A stretch of 39,075 nt of DNA from Nitriliruptoraceae bacterium (GCA_003561535.1 PWWI01000102.1:1-39075); one strand, 5' to 3'; numbered from the stretch's first letter, positions 16,460 to 24,643 are shown. Made by a program: numbers and translations. The notes: generated by a model not told the origin, from the letters alone.

Positions 16460-17698
16460 ATGACGAAGCCGCAGCAGGACCACGCCTTCAGCTGGCGACG
16501 ACAGCCCTCGCACCGGGCATGGCTCGACGCCGAGTTCCGCCGGCTGCTCGCCTTCTCATCCGATCCGCGCCACCCGAGGGGTGGCTTCGCGATGCTCGAC
16601 CGCGACGGACAGGCCCAGATCGAGGCCCCGATCCACACCTGGATCACGGGCCGGATGACCCACGTGTACGCCCTCGGCCACCTGCGCGGTATCCCGGGCT
16701 CGGGCCCGCTGGTCGACCACGGGATCGCGGCGCTGACCGGGCTCCTTCGCGACGAGCAGCACGACGGGTGGTTCCGTTCGGTTGCCGCTGCCGGGGAGAC
16801 CGACACCACCAAGGACGCCTACCAGCACGCCTTCGTGGTGCTCGCCGCCTGCAGCGCCACCGCCGCGGGGCGGTCCGGCGCCGACGCGCTGCTGGAAGCG
16901 GCGCTGGCGGTCTACGACCGGTTCTGGGACGAGGACGCCGGGTTACTCCGCGAGTCCTACGACCGCGCTTGGCAGAGCGCCGAGCCCTACCGCGGTGCCA
17001 ACAGCAACATGCACGCCGTCGAGGCCTGCCTCGCTGCCGGCGACGTCACCGGCGATCCCCGCTGGCATGCCCGCGCGCTGCGCATCGCCACGTTCCTGAT
17101 CGACGAGGTGACCCGGGCGCACGGCTGGCGCCTGGTCGAGCACTTCGACCCGGACTGGCAGCCCGTGCTGGAGCACCACCGCGACGAGCCGGCGCACCCC
17201 TTCCGACCCTACGGCACCACCGTCGGCCACTGGCTGGAGTGGGGCCGGCTGCTGCTCCAGCTCGAGGCCTCGCTGCCGGAGCCGCCCGCCTGGTTGCTCG
17301 AGGCGGCGACCGCGCTCTTCGCCGCCGCCACCTCCGTCGGCTGGGCCGCCGACGGCCAACCCGGCTTCGTCTACACCCTGGACTGGCAGGACCAGCCGGT
17401 GGTCACCGCCCGCATGCACTGGGTGATCTGCGAGGCGATCGCTGCCGCCGCCGTCCTCCACGAACGCACGGGGGAGGCGGGCTACGAGCACTGGTACCGC
17501 ACGTTCTGGGACCACGCGGCCACCGCGTTCATCGACCGGCAGCGCGGGAGCTGGCACCACGAGCTCGACCCCGATCTCACCCCGGCGGCGGGGACGTGGG
17601 CCGGCAAGCCCGACCTCTACCACGCGGTGCAGGCCACGCTGCTCCCTCAGCTCGACCTCGCGCCTGCCCTCGCTGCGCAACTCGCACCGTCCGGTTGA
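16460..17698 (+). CDS. AGE-superfamily isomerase, probably D-mannose isomerase
   Basis: A 412-residue (alpha/alpha)6-barrel protein of the N-acylglucosamine 2-epimerase superfamily. Expected active-site positions of the mannose/sulfoquinovose-isomerase (YihS-like) branch are seen: Arg65 in ITGRMTHVYALG, His in GANSNMHAVEA, His257 in TVGHWLEWGRLLL, the RMHWVICEA motif, and His388 in GKPDLYHAVQA. The spacing of the 257 and 388 histidines is close to the two catalytic histidines of E. coli/Salmonella YihS. Enzymes of this branch convert fructose and mannose into each other without phosphorylation. As the last gene of an operon with a fructose-releasing GH32 it would process free fructose to mannose. 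An alternative is epimerisation of a disaccharide (cellobiose 2-epimerase branch), considered less likely. AGGAG lies 6 nt upstream of ATG. Confidence 0.85.
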   Translation: MTKPQQDHAFSWRRQPSHRAWLDAEFRRLLAFSSDPRHPRGGFAMLDRDGQAQIEAPIHTWITGRMTHVYALGHLRGIPGSGPLVDHGIAALTGLLRDEQHDGWFRSVAAAGETDTTKDAYQHAFVVLAACSATAAGRSGADALLEAALAVYDRFWDEDAGLLRESYDRAWQSAEPYRGANSNMHAVEACLAAGDVTGDPRWHARALRIATFLIDEVTRAHGWRLVEHFDPDWQPVLEHHRDEPAHPFRPYGTTVGHWLEWGRLLLQLEASLPEPPAWLLEAATALFAAATSVGWAADGQPGFVYTLDWQDQPVVTARMHWVICEAIAAAAVLHERTGEAGYEHWYRTFWDHAATAFIDRQRGSWHHELDPDLTPAAGTWAGKPDLYHAVQATLLPQLDLAPALAAQLAPSG

Positions 17699-17724
17699 GG
17701 TGCCCGCTCCCACCCCGTGCCGTC

Positions 17725-18108
17725 TCACGCGCCCCCTTGCGCGCCCATCCCCGCCTCCGCCTCACCACGAGCTGCGGGACGCGGCCGGCGCTGCTCGGCT
17801 CGGGTCGACCGGCCGCTCAGGACGGTCCACACCATGAGCGTGGCGAGCACCATGGCGAAGCCGAAACCGAAGTCCTCGATCGGCGAGTCGAAGAAGACCC
17901 GGATGCCGCTGAAGTGGCGCTCGTCGTAGCGCACGATGGCCGCGTCGAGCCGGGTCAGCCAACCGTCCACGGGGATCTGGAAGACCCACATGATCGTCAG
18001 GGTCAGCCAGAACCCGAGGGTGGCGAGCAGTCGCGTGCGGATGACCACGAGGTCGAGGGTCACGACGAGGACGACCGCGAGGGCGGTCAGCAGCGTGTAC
18101 TCAGGCAC
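17725..18108 (-). CDS. crtYd: Lycopene beta-cyclase subunit CrtYd
   Basis: A 127-residue membrane protein with three helices (LLTALAVVLVVTLDLVVIRT and others) and the cyclase-domain motif FDSPIEDFGFGFAMVLATLM. It is the second half of the heterodimeric actinobacterial lycopene cyclase, which closes the ends of lycopene to beta-rings. The GTG start at 18108 overlaps the upstream crtYc stop by 8 bp and has AAGGAG 6 nt before it, so the subunits are translationally coupled. The C-terminal 25 residues are a charged tail. Last gene of the retinal operon; 26 nt separate its stop from that of the convergent isomerase gene. Confidence 0.88.
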   Translation of the reverse strand: MPEYTLLTALAVVLVVTLDLVVIRTRLLATLGFWLTLTIMWVFQIPVDGWLTRLDAAIVRYDERHFSGIRVFFDSPIEDFGFGFAMVLATLMVWTVLSGRSTRAEQRRPRPAARGEAEAGMGAQGGA

Positions 18109-18505
18109 GTCGGGCTCCTTCCCCGCGCCTGGAGCCGGTGGCCGGCGATCCACCGAGACGCTGAGCCTCGTCAGCGAGGCGGCCGTGTGGCCGCAGCCGG
18201 GCACCGAGCCGGAGGACAGCCTGGTGGGTCAAGAGCGCACAGATGGGGATGACGACGAAGAAGAGCAGCTCCTCCAGTGGCATGACGCCGCCGAGGTCGA
18301 GCCCGAGGGGGTAGCGCGGCGAGAAGTCCCAGTGGCCCCGCGCGATACCGACCAGGTCCCAGATCACGAAGGGTGTCATCGCGATCACCAGGGTCAGCGC
18401 CAGCCGACGGGGACGGCGGTAGACCCGCGCACCGATCACCCACTCCAGCGGTGCGGTCACCGCCAGGCAGGCGACGAGGACGAGCAGGTAGTGGAAAGGC
18501 TCCAT
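18101..18505 (-). CDS. crtYc: Lycopene beta-cyclase subunit CrtYc
   Basis: A 134-residue protein with three membrane helices: HYLLVLVACLAVTAPLEWVI, LALTLVIAMTPFVIWDLVGI, then the hallmark GVMPLEELLFFVVIPICALL (PxEExxFF). It carries the first lycopene-cyclase domain and partners CrtYd, as in Brevibacterium and Mycobacterium. The soluble C-terminal tail (about 35 residues) is Arg/Gly-rich. It begins 6 nt after the crtB stop. Separate subunits, not a broken fused gene: both have their own start and ribosome site and each contains a full domain. Confidence 0.9.
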   Translation of the reverse strand: MEPFHYLLVLVACLAVTAPLEWVIGARVYRRPRRLALTLVIAMTPFVIWDLVGIARGHWDFSPRYPLGLDLGGVMPLEELLFFVVIPICALLTHQAVLRLGARLRPHGRLADEAQRLGGSPATGSRRGEGARRA

Positions 18506-18511
18506 GGGGGC

Positions 18512-19468
18512 TCACCGCTCAGCGGGTAGGGGCCGGGGCGACGAGCGCGGCGTGACGCGCCCGGCGGTGTTGGATGGCGTTCGCCGGACGAGCTCACGGC
18601 CGACGACGGCCACCTTGATCGGGGTCGCGATCCTGGCTCGCGCGGAGAAGACGTCGTGGTCCGCAGCCTCGATGCGGTCGAGGATCCCGCTGTAGAGCAC
18701 GCGAGCGGCGCGGATCACGCTGGCGGAGCGGGAGGGCAGGAGCTCGATACCGGCGTCGGCTTCACGGTAGATGCCGCGGATGCGATCGATCTGGAACCGG
18801 CTGAACGCCCGCCACGGCGCGTCAGCGACCCGACGACGCGGGTCGGCACCGAACCGCTCGAGGTCCTCCAGCGGTAGGTAGACACGTCCACGGTCCAGGT
18901 CCTCGTCGACGTCGCGCAGGAAGTTGGTGAGCTGGAAGGCGACACCGAGCGCCCGTGCGCCGTCGCGGGCGGCGTCCGGGTCGGGTGGCCGCAGCACCGG
19001 CAGCATCAGCTCGCCGATCACCGCAGCCGAGCCGTCCATGTAGCGCTCGAGCTCCGCGTGGGTGCGGTAGCCCGACACCGACAGGTCCATCCGCATGGAT
19101 GCGAAGAACCGGCGCAGCAGTTCCGGATCGATGGACAGCTGCTGCACGGTGTCGACGACCGCCGCCAGGACCGGGTGGTCGCTGCGCCCGGCGGCGAGGT
19201 CCCGGTCGAACCGCGCACGCAACGCATCGAGCGCTGCGGCCCGCTCTGCGATGCTGCCGCGGTCCGGTGCGTCGACGATCTCGTCGGCGTACCGGCACAG
19301 CCCGTACAGGGCGTGGACGTGGGGTTGGTCCGCCCGGGGCAGGGCGCGGGTGGCCCAGTAGTAGGTCGTACCGTGGGCACGGTGCAGCCGTCGCCCCAGG
19401 GCGTAGCTCGCCTGGAGCTCGCGCCCTCGGACGCCCGGCGTTGCCCAGGAGGTCAGGTCAGCTGGCAC
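18512..19468 (-). CDS. crtB: Phytoene synthase
   Basis: A 318-residue all-helical squalene/phytoene synthase. The first aspartate motif is CRYADEIVDAPD (about residue 60), the second NFLRDVDEDLDRGRVYLPLE (about residue 185). Other family marks are THGTTYYWATRALPRA-like N-terminal HGTTYYWATRALP and FFASMRMDLSVSGYRTHAEL (the MRMDL region). It condenses two GGPP molecules to phytoene. The GTG start at 19468 overlaps the end of crtI by 11 bp, with GAGG 6 nt upstream; earlier in-frame starts would lie inside crtI without a ribosome site. No GGPP synthase (crtE) is in the window, so its substrate comes from another locus. Confidence 0.92.
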   Translation of the reverse strand: MPADLTSWATPGVRGRELQASYALGRRLHRAHGTTYYWATRALPRADQPHVHALYGLCRYADEIVDAPDRGSIAERAAALDALRARFDRDLAAGRSDHPVLAAVVDTVQQLSIDPELLRRFFASMRMDLSVSGYRTHAELERYMDGSAAVIGELMLPVLRPPDPDAARDGARALGVAFQLTNFLRDVDEDLDRGRVYLPLEDLERFGADPRRRVADAPWRAFSRFQIDRIRGIYREADAGIELLPSRSASVIRAARVLYSGILDRIEAADHDVFSARARIATPIKVAVVGRELVRRTPSNTAGRVTPRSSPRPLPAER

Positions 19469-21011
19469 GGCTGACCTCGCGACCCTGTGGCTGTTGGGCG
19501 CGCGGTGGTTGCCGCCTTGGCGACCTGCGGGAGCGCCCACCGGGGTCGAGCTGGGCGATGACCTGGTCGGCGGCCAGTCGGCCGGAGATCAGCACCATCG
19601 GCACGCCGACCCCGGGCCGGGTGGTCGAGCCGACGAACACGAGTCCGGGAAGACGCCGGTCGGTGAGCGCTGGGCGCAGGGGACCGGTCTGAGTGAACCG
19701 ATGGTCGAGGGCGAAGGGGGTGCCCGCGGCCATCCCTGCCTCCGCCCAGTCAACGGGCGTGATCGTGTGGAGGACCTCGGGGGCCCCATCGAGGTGGCCC
19801 GCACCCTCGAGCCAGCGCAGCATCCGCTCGGTGAGCTGCGGCTCGAGACTGCGCCAGTCCAGACCGGCCCGCAGGTTGGGCACCGGCTCCAGCACGTGCA
19901 GGACGTCGCGGCCGGTCGGGGCCAGCGACCCATCGGTCACGCTCGGGGTGGTGACGAACCGGGAAGGGTCCGACTGCGGCCGGCCCTCGTCGAGCAGCTC
20001 CGAGAAGGTTCGCGACCAGGCCGCGCCGAAGTCGATCGTGTGGTGGGCGGGGTCGGCTCCCTCGGGCCGGCGTCCTCCCACCAGCCACAGCAGGCAGGAA
20101 GGCGAGAAGTGCCCGCGCCGCAGCCGGCGTGGCGCGTCGACGTCGACCAGCCGGTCGTAGACCGCTGGCAGGTCCGGGTTGGCGACGACCACCTCGGCCT
20201 CGAAGGTGCCGTCGCTGGAGTGCACGCGGGCGGGGCCGCCCTCCCCCGCCGGCGTGATGGCCTCCACCTCGACGCCTTGGCGCAGATCCACACCCGCGTC
20301 CTGGGCCGCGCGGGCGAGTCCGGTCGCGAGCTCGTGTACCCCACCGCGGGGGAAGAAGACCCCCTGCACGGTGTCGAGGTAGGTGATCACCGAGTACATC
20401 GCCAGCGCACGCATCGGGGACATCCCGGCGTACATCGCCTGGAAGGAGAAGAGGCGTTGCAGGCGGGGGTCATCGAAGAACCGGTCGACCGCGGGCTGCA
20501 GGCGACCGAAGCCACCGGCCGAGGCGAGACGCAGCAGTGCAGCGGGCTGCCGTAGGAGGCTCGCCAGGGAGGCGTAGTCCCGGTCGATGAAGTCGGCGAA
20601 CTCGAGGTCGAACAGGCGGTGCAGCCAGGCGACGAAAGCGTCGAACCCGTCGGCGGCGCCGTCGCCGGCGAAGGACCGCAACTCCTCGCGCATGTCGGCC
20701 TGCGAGGCCCGGACGTGCACGTGGGAGCCGTCGGCGAACCTCGCCCGGTAGGCGGGGTCGAGGCGGACGAGGTCGAGATGGTCGTGCAGATCCGCACCGG
20801 CGGCGGCGAACGTGTCCTCCATCCCCCCGAGCATCGTCAGCACGGCCGGGCCGGTGTCGAAGCGGAAGCCGTCGCGCTCGAGCAGCCCTGCACGTCCACC
20901 CGGGTGCTCCGAGCGCTCCAGCACGGTCACGGCCACGCCACGACCGGCGAGGTGGCAGGCGGCGGACAGCCCACCGAGGCCGGCACCGACGATGACCACA
21001 TCGCGGCTCAT
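19458..21011 (-). CDS. crtI: Phytoene desaturase
   Basis: A 517-residue FAD-dependent carotenoid desaturase. The N-terminal dinucleotide motif is DVVIVGAGLGGLSAACHLAG (residues 4-23) followed by VTVLERSEHPGGRAG. The CrtI signature near the C-terminus is GLVFVGSTTRPGVGVPMVLI, followed by SGRLAADQVI. Internal segments FRFDTGPAVLTMLGGMED and YLDTVQGVFFPRGGVHELAT are typical. It converts phytoene to lycopene. The ATG overlaps the blh stop (ATGA), so it is coupled to blh. The last 30 residues are an Arg/Gln-rich tail. The desaturation extent cannot be read from sequence, but the cyclase and Blh genes beside it require lycopene. Confidence 0.92.
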   Translation of the reverse strand: MSRDVVIVGAGLGGLSAACHLAGRGVAVTVLERSEHPGGRAGLLERDGFRFDTGPAVLTMLGGMEDTFAAAGADLHDHLDLVRLDPAYRARFADGSHVHVRASQADMREELRSFAGDGAADGFDAFVAWLHRLFDLEFADFIDRDYASLASLLRQPAALLRLASAGGFGRLQPAVDRFFDDPRLQRLFSFQAMYAGMSPMRALAMYSVITYLDTVQGVFFPRGGVHELATGLARAAQDAGVDLRQGVEVEAITPAGEGGPARVHSSDGTFEAEVVVANPDLPAVYDRLVDVDAPRRLRRGHFSPSCLLWLVGGRRPEGADPAHHTIDFGAAWSRTFSELLDEGRPQSDPSRFVTTPSVTDGSLAPTGRDVLHVLEPVPNLRAGLDWRSLEPQLTERMLRWLEGAGHLDGAPEVLHTITPVDWAEAGMAAGTPFALDHRFTQTGPLRPALTDRRLPGLVFVGSTTRPGVGVPMVLISGRLAADQVIAQLDPGGRSRRSPRRQPPRAQQPQGREVSRAS

Positions 21012-21997
21012 GCGATCACCTTTCCACGCGCTTCGCGGCGGCGACCGTCGAGCCACGACACGATCGCGACGTGCGGCATGGTGAGCGCGACCAGTAGGCC
21101 CAGGTGCGCGGCGACCAGCCCCTCGACGCCACCAGCACCCCACCACAGGCCCAGCAGCACGATGACGCTGATCACCGTCGGCAGCAGCGCGGAGCGGGCG
21201 AAACGCAGGAGCGGCCGGCCGACCCGCCCGGCCGCGAGCTCGTCGACGTTGCGCGGGTCGAGCGCGAGCAAGCGTGCGATGTGCCGTGCCGCGTGCCAGC
21301 CACCGAAGTAGGCGGCGAAGGCCAGCAACGGGGGAGCGAGCACGAAGGCCACGCAGAGCACGGCCAGGTCGACGGCGATCCGAGCACGACCCTGCACGCC
21401 GACCGCCCACATCGTGACCGCAACCGACCCGAAGGTGACGAGCAACGCGGTCGTGCGTGCCGCTGGGACGGTCAGCACGGCCAACTCGGGAGCCAGGCCC
21501 ACCAGCACCGGGCGCGCCTGCTCGGCGTACACGGCGATGGGCAGGGCGACGGGGGGCAGGCCGAAGGCGAGCACGGCGATCGAGCGCTGCCAGGGACGCA
21601 GGTCGCGCGAGGCGTCGAGGAACTCGACGTCACCTGCGCCGAAGTGCAGGATCGAGACGATCACGAAGGCCGACGCAGCGAGCATGGGCTGGACGATCAG
21701 CAAGCCGAAGGCAGCCGCGGCCAACGCCACGTAGGCGCCGAGGATCGCGGCGAAGGTGGAGCGGGGTAGGTCGCGACCCAGCGTCCACTCAGGGACGAGG
21801 TGGTCGACCGCCCCGTGGGGCAGGCCGATGAGTAGCCCGATCGCGAGGACCGTCCAGGCGAGAGCGGGTGTGAGCGCCTCGGGCGCCAGCGCCAGCGCCG
21901 CGACCAGGCCGAGGATGCCGATGGACATCGTCCGCGCACGCCTGGCGGCTACGGGCATCGCGCTCGGTGCCGTCGTGTGCGCGGCGGCGGTCGCCAT
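21008..21997 (-). CDS. blh: Brp/Blh-family beta-carotene 15,15'-dioxygenase (retinal-forming)
   Basis: A 329-residue membrane protein with about eight to ten helices. The iron-ligand histidine motifs of the Brp/Blh family are all visible: IGLPHGAVDHLVPEW, VSILHFGAGDVEFLD, YFGGWHAARHIARLLALD, and LTMPHVAIVSWLD at the C-terminus. The enzyme cleaves beta-carotene symmetrically to two retinals, the chromophore of microbial rhodopsins. First gene of a five-gene minus-strand operon. ATG 21997 is preferred (AGGA 8 nt upstream). An in-frame ATG at 22069 would add 24 residues that look non-coding (GADHGVLDRPRRG) and lacks a good ribosome site. The rhodopsin itself is not in the window. The 271-nt gap between this start and the tRNA holds no gene I can support. 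Confidence 0.92.
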   Translation of the reverse strand: MATAAAHTTAPSAMPVAARRARTMSIGILGLVAALALAPEALTPALAWTVLAIGLLIGLPHGAVDHLVPEWTLGRDLPRSTFAAILGAYVALAAAAFGLLIVQPMLAASAFVIVSILHFGAGDVEFLDASRDLRPWQRSIAVLAFGLPPVALPIAVYAEQARPVLVGLAPELAVLTVPAARTTALLVTFGSVAVTMWAVGVQGRARIAVDLAVLCVAFVLAPPLLAFAAYFGGWHAARHIARLLALDPRNVDELAAGRVGRPLLRFARSALLPTVISVIVLLGLWWGAGGVEGLVAAHLGLLVALTMPHVAIVSWLDGRRREARGKVIA

Positions 21998-22268
21998 GGA
22001 AGGTCCTGAGGTCGGCGTCGCTCCACGTCGAGGACGATCGAGGACCCCATGGTCAGCACCGAACGTCATGACGCGGGTACCAGACCTTCGGCCCGCCTAC
22101 CGGCCGTGGACGGGAGCAGAGAGCTCCGGCTCGGGAGGCATGGCAGCCGCAGCCCCTCTCCCAGCCCAGCGTGGGCACGTCGGCCGGTAGCCTGCCCGGG
22201 CCGTGGCGCGAACGCGCGGCGAGGCCGCGATGCGCGGACGCTCGCACGGACCTTCACGCCTCAACCCC

Positions 22269-22341
22269 GCCCCCGTAGCTCAGTGGATAGAGCGTCGGTT
22301 TCCTAAACCGTGCGTCGCAGGTTCGATTCCTGCCGGGGGCG
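22269..22341 (+). tRNA. tRNA-Arg (anticodon CCU)
   Basis: A full cloverleaf: acceptor GCCCCCG (22269-22275) pairs with CGGGGGC (22334-22340), discriminator G22341; D arm GCTC-AGTGGATA-GAGC; anticodon loop TTCCTAA with CCT; T arm GCAGG-TTCGATT-CCTGC. It decodes AGG. CCA is not encoded. The outermost anticodon-stem pair (27-43) is U-U, the other four pairs are canonical. Confidence 0.95.
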
Positions 22342-22485
22342 CGTCGATATCCGACTGCCGCCGCCACGAGCACACCCCCGCACCATCATCACCGGCACCA
22401 CACCAACGGGAACACCCGGTCTTCCCGCGGCGTTGTTCCCCTTGGCCGGAACCCTCCTGCCGCCAGCACCCCCGAGGACACCACC

Positions 22486-22935
22486 GTGCGTCACTGGTCG
22501 CCCCGCCGCTGGCTGGCAGCCGCCGCCGGGACCGCCCTGGCTGCGCTCCTGCTGGGCCTGCCGACCGCACTGATCCCGAACCCGGTGTTCGGACGCCCGA
22601 TCGAGGCGCCAGCGTGGAGCTACCCGGCCCTGCTGGTGACGGCGGTGCTCAGCGGCCTGCTGCTGGCGACCTACGTCCGCGAGGGCGCGAAGGAGGACGT
22701 CGCGCAGGCCGATGCGAAGCGGTTCACGCTCGGGGGGCTGCTCGCGTTCTTCGCCATCGGCTGTCCGACCTGCAACAAGCTCGTCCTGATCGCGCTGGGC
22801 ACCAGCGGCGCGATCACCTGGTTCGAACCCGTCCAGCCCTCCCTCGCGATCGGCGGCATCGCGATCCTCGGCTACGCACTGCGACGACGGCTGCAGACCG
22901 AGGCCAGCTGCGAGGTCCCCACGGCCCGCGTGTGA
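22486..22935 (+). CDS. Membrane protein with a CPTC motif, unknown function
   Basis: A 149-residue protein with four hydrophobic segments: WLAAAAGTALAALLLGLPTA, YPALLVTAVLSGLLLATYVR, LGGLLAFFAIGCPTCNKLVL and AIGGIAILGYALRRR. The third membrane segment carries a conserved-looking GCPTCNKLVLIALGTSGAIT, a CxxC pair in or at the membrane followed by Asn-Lys. This could be a redox-active dithiol or a metal site. I recall related GCPxCNK membrane proteins in Actinomycetota but no established function. GTG 22486 is preceded by GAGGA with 8 nt spacing. It may share a transcript with the small overlapping frame at 22932. Confidence 0.75.
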   Translation: MRHWSPRRWLAAAAGTALAALLLGLPTALIPNPVFGRPIEAPAWSYPALLVTAVLSGLLLATYVREGAKEDVAQADAKRFTLGGLLAFFAIGCPTCNKLVLIALGTSGAITWFEPVQPSLAIGGIAILGYALRRRLQTEASCEVPTARV

Positions 22936-23171
22936 CCGGCCCGGGTGCCGCAACTGGCCACGGGCATGCCCCTCCGACAGCCGATCGGGTCACGCGTCTG
23001 GGGGCCGGCTGGCTGCGCGACGGCAGGGCCACCGCGCTGGGCCGCACTCTCGAGGTGCCCGTCGAGGCCGAGGACGGCCCGCCCGACGAGGCCAACCGAC
23101 CCGACGCCCGGCTCGTCACCCCGGCAGCTCCTCTGGTGCTGCGCTCCACGTGGCGTTGGGAGCTGCCGTGA
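22932..23171 (+). CDS. Possible small soluble protein coupled to the CPTC membrane protein
   Basis: A 79-residue frame starting with GTG that overlaps the previous stop (GTGA). It has no membrane segment. From residue about 19, RVTRLGAGWLRDGRATALGR is followed by TLEVPVEAEDGPPDEANRPD and the hydrophobic end APLVLRSTWRWELP, which reads like a compact beta protein rather than noise. The overlap suggests translational coupling. No family recognised, and the amino-terminal 18 residues are low complexity, so the gene may also be spurious. Confidence 0.35.
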   Translation: MTGPGAATGHGHAPPTADRVTRLGAGWLRDGRATALGRTLEVPVEAEDGPPDEANRPDARLVTPAAPLVLRSTWRWELP

Positions 23172-23206
23172 GCGGCGTCGTCCCACCCGCCGGAGGGTGT
23201 TGATCC

Positions 23207-23545
23207 TCAGGGCTGGGACTGCTGGTGCAGCACGAGCTGCCAGGCCCCGTCGCGTCGCACGTAGACGCTGCTGACGGCGGCGTGGTAGGTGCCCCCGTCC
23301 TCGCTGACCGCGTCGGCGAGGTAGGTGAGCGCCACCACGTCCGGGGCCAGGTCGAGGCAGGACACGTCGCTGAACTCGACCGAGCTCCAACCCCCGGGCA
23401 CCTCCATCGACGCCACCGTGGCGTCCTTGTCGAGGATGCCGAAGGCGAACACGCACCGGCCGTCCTCGGCGAAGTGCTCCCGGTAGAACCCGGGATCGCC
23501 GCCGGCCTCCCAGAACCGCCGCTCGAACGCCAGGAGCTCGTCCAC
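23207..23545 (-). CDS. NTF2/SnoaL-like small protein
   Basis: A 112-residue protein with the cone-shaped NTF2-like pattern: an N-terminal helix (ELLAFERRFWEAGGDPGFYR), then HFAEDGRCVFAFGILDKDAT, then strands VVALTYLADAVSEDGGTYHA, AVSSVYVRRDGAWQLVLHQQ and the QSQP end, a usual ending for DUF4440/SnoaL-type members. It begins 15 nt after the galK stop and is likely the distal gene of the galK transcript. A role in galactose metabolism is not evident; members can be small-molecule-binding or enzymatic. The GTG start follows GAGG at about 10 nt. Confidence 0.7.
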   Translation of the reverse strand: MDELLAFERRFWEAGGDPGFYREHFAEDGRCVFAFGILDKDATVASMEVPGGWSSVEFSDVSCLDLAPDVVALTYLADAVSEDGGTYHAAVSSVYVRRDGAWQLVLHQQSQP

Positions 23546-23560
23546 CCCACCACCACCTCG

Positions 23561-24643
23561 TCAGCTGATCCGCCGGGCACCCTCCGCAGCATGGCAGAGG
23601 TACGCGGCGCCGTCACGCCCGGGGAAGCGCTGCCGGTAGCCATCGAGGACCGCGGCTCCGACCCCCTCGGCGCGGCCCTCGGGGACCAGCGCGATGGCCG
23701 CGCCGCCGAACCCACCGCCGGTCATCCGTGCGGCGGTGGCACCGGCAGCGACGGCCAACTCGACCAGGGTGTCGAGCTCGGGGATCGAGACCTCGAAGTC
23801 GTCCCGCAAGCTGGCGTGGCCGGCGGCGAACACCTCGCCGACCCGGGCGAGCTCGCCGGCCTCGAGCGCTGTGGCGGCCTCGCGGACCCGGGCGTTCTCG
23901 GTCACGACGTGCCGGAGTCGACGGGCGGGGACGTCCTCGAGCCCGGCCAGCAGCGTGGGCAGCTCCGCAGGGTCGACCTCCGCCGGTCGACGGCCCCCCA
24001 GCACCGGGAGGGCGGCCTGCAGCTCCTCGGTGCGCTGGCCGTAGCCCGAGGACTCCAGCTGCCGGCGGACTCCTGAGTCCATGATCAGCAGCCCGTGGGC
24101 CTCGGGGAGGGCCACCAGGCGGTGCTCGAGCGTGCCGCAGTCCAACAGGATGCCGTGCCCGGCCCGACCGAGGATCGACGACGCCTGGTCCATGATCCCC
24201 GACGGCACCCCCACCGCCCGGTGCTCCGCTGCCCGGCACAACGCCGCGAGATCGAGCGGTTCGAGGACGAACCCGGCTGCCTCACACAAGGCGGTCGCGA
24301 CCACCACCTCCAGCGCGGCCGACGATGACAGCCCCGCGCCCTGGGGCAGGTCGGAGCTGATCGCCCCCGTCATCCCCACCGGGGCCCGGCCGACCGCGTC
24401 GAGCTCGGCCGCGACGGCGGCGACGAACCGTCCGAACCCGGCGCCCGGGACCTCGCTGCCGTCCGCGGCGACGTCGACGATCTCCTCCGCACCGTCGGAG
24501 GTCAGGTGGATACGGGCACCACCGAGCTCGCCCGACAGGGTGAGCCCGCGATCGATCGCCGCCGGCAGCACCAGCCCGTCGGTGTGATCGGTGTGCTCCC
24601 CGATCAGGTTGGCACGCCCCGGAGCATGGAACACCGCGACCAC
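23561..24643 (-). CDS. galK: Galactokinase
   Basis: A 360-residue GHMP kinase. The galactokinase signature is at residues 8-23 (GRANLIGEHTDHTDGL), the ATP loop LPQGAGLSSSAALEV near residue 100, the catalytic-base region PSGIMDQASSILGRAGHGIL near 145, and the third motif ARMTGGGFGGAAIALV near 310. It phosphorylates galactose to galactose-1-phosphate, the first Leloir step. Length is slightly under the E. coli enzyme (382). The GTG start at 24643 has GGAGGAG 7 nt upstream; a nearby ATG is out of frame. Divergent from galE, with a shared 110-nt control region containing a candidate DeoR operator. Confidence 0.95.
   Translation of the reverse strand: MVAVFHAPGRANLIGEHTDHTDGLVLPAAIDRGLTLSGELGGARIHLTSDGAEEIVDVAADGSEVPGAGFGRFVAAVAAELDAVGRAPVGMTGAISSDLPQGAGLSSSAALEVVVATALCEAAGFVLEPLDLAALCRAAEHRAVGVPSGIMDQASSILGRAGHGILLDCGTLEHRLVALPEAHGLLIMDSGVRRQLESSGYGQRTEELQAALPVLGGRRPAEVDPAELPTLLAGLEDVPARRLRHVVTENARVREAATALEAGELARVGEVFAAGHASLRDDFEVSIPELDTLVELAVAAGATAARMTGGGFGGAAIALVPEGRAEGVGAAVLDGYRQRFPGRDGAAYLCHAAEGARRIS

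Noticed and set aside
17725-18505. Frameshifted lycopene cyclase gene
   Set aside because: The two frames are the known separate CrtYc and CrtYd subunits. Each has a start with ribosome site and a full three-helix domain, and the 8-bp overlap fits translational coupling.
22388-22460. Inverted repeat GGGAACA...TGTTCCC ahead of the CPTC gene as a regulator site
   Set aside because: Arms of 7 bp are separated by about 25 bp in GC-rich DNA; with no second copy or promoter alignment it could be chance.
22269-23171. Integrative element at the 3' end of the tRNA-Arg gene
   Set aside because: No integrase gene and no direct repeat of the tRNA 3' end were found downstream in the window.
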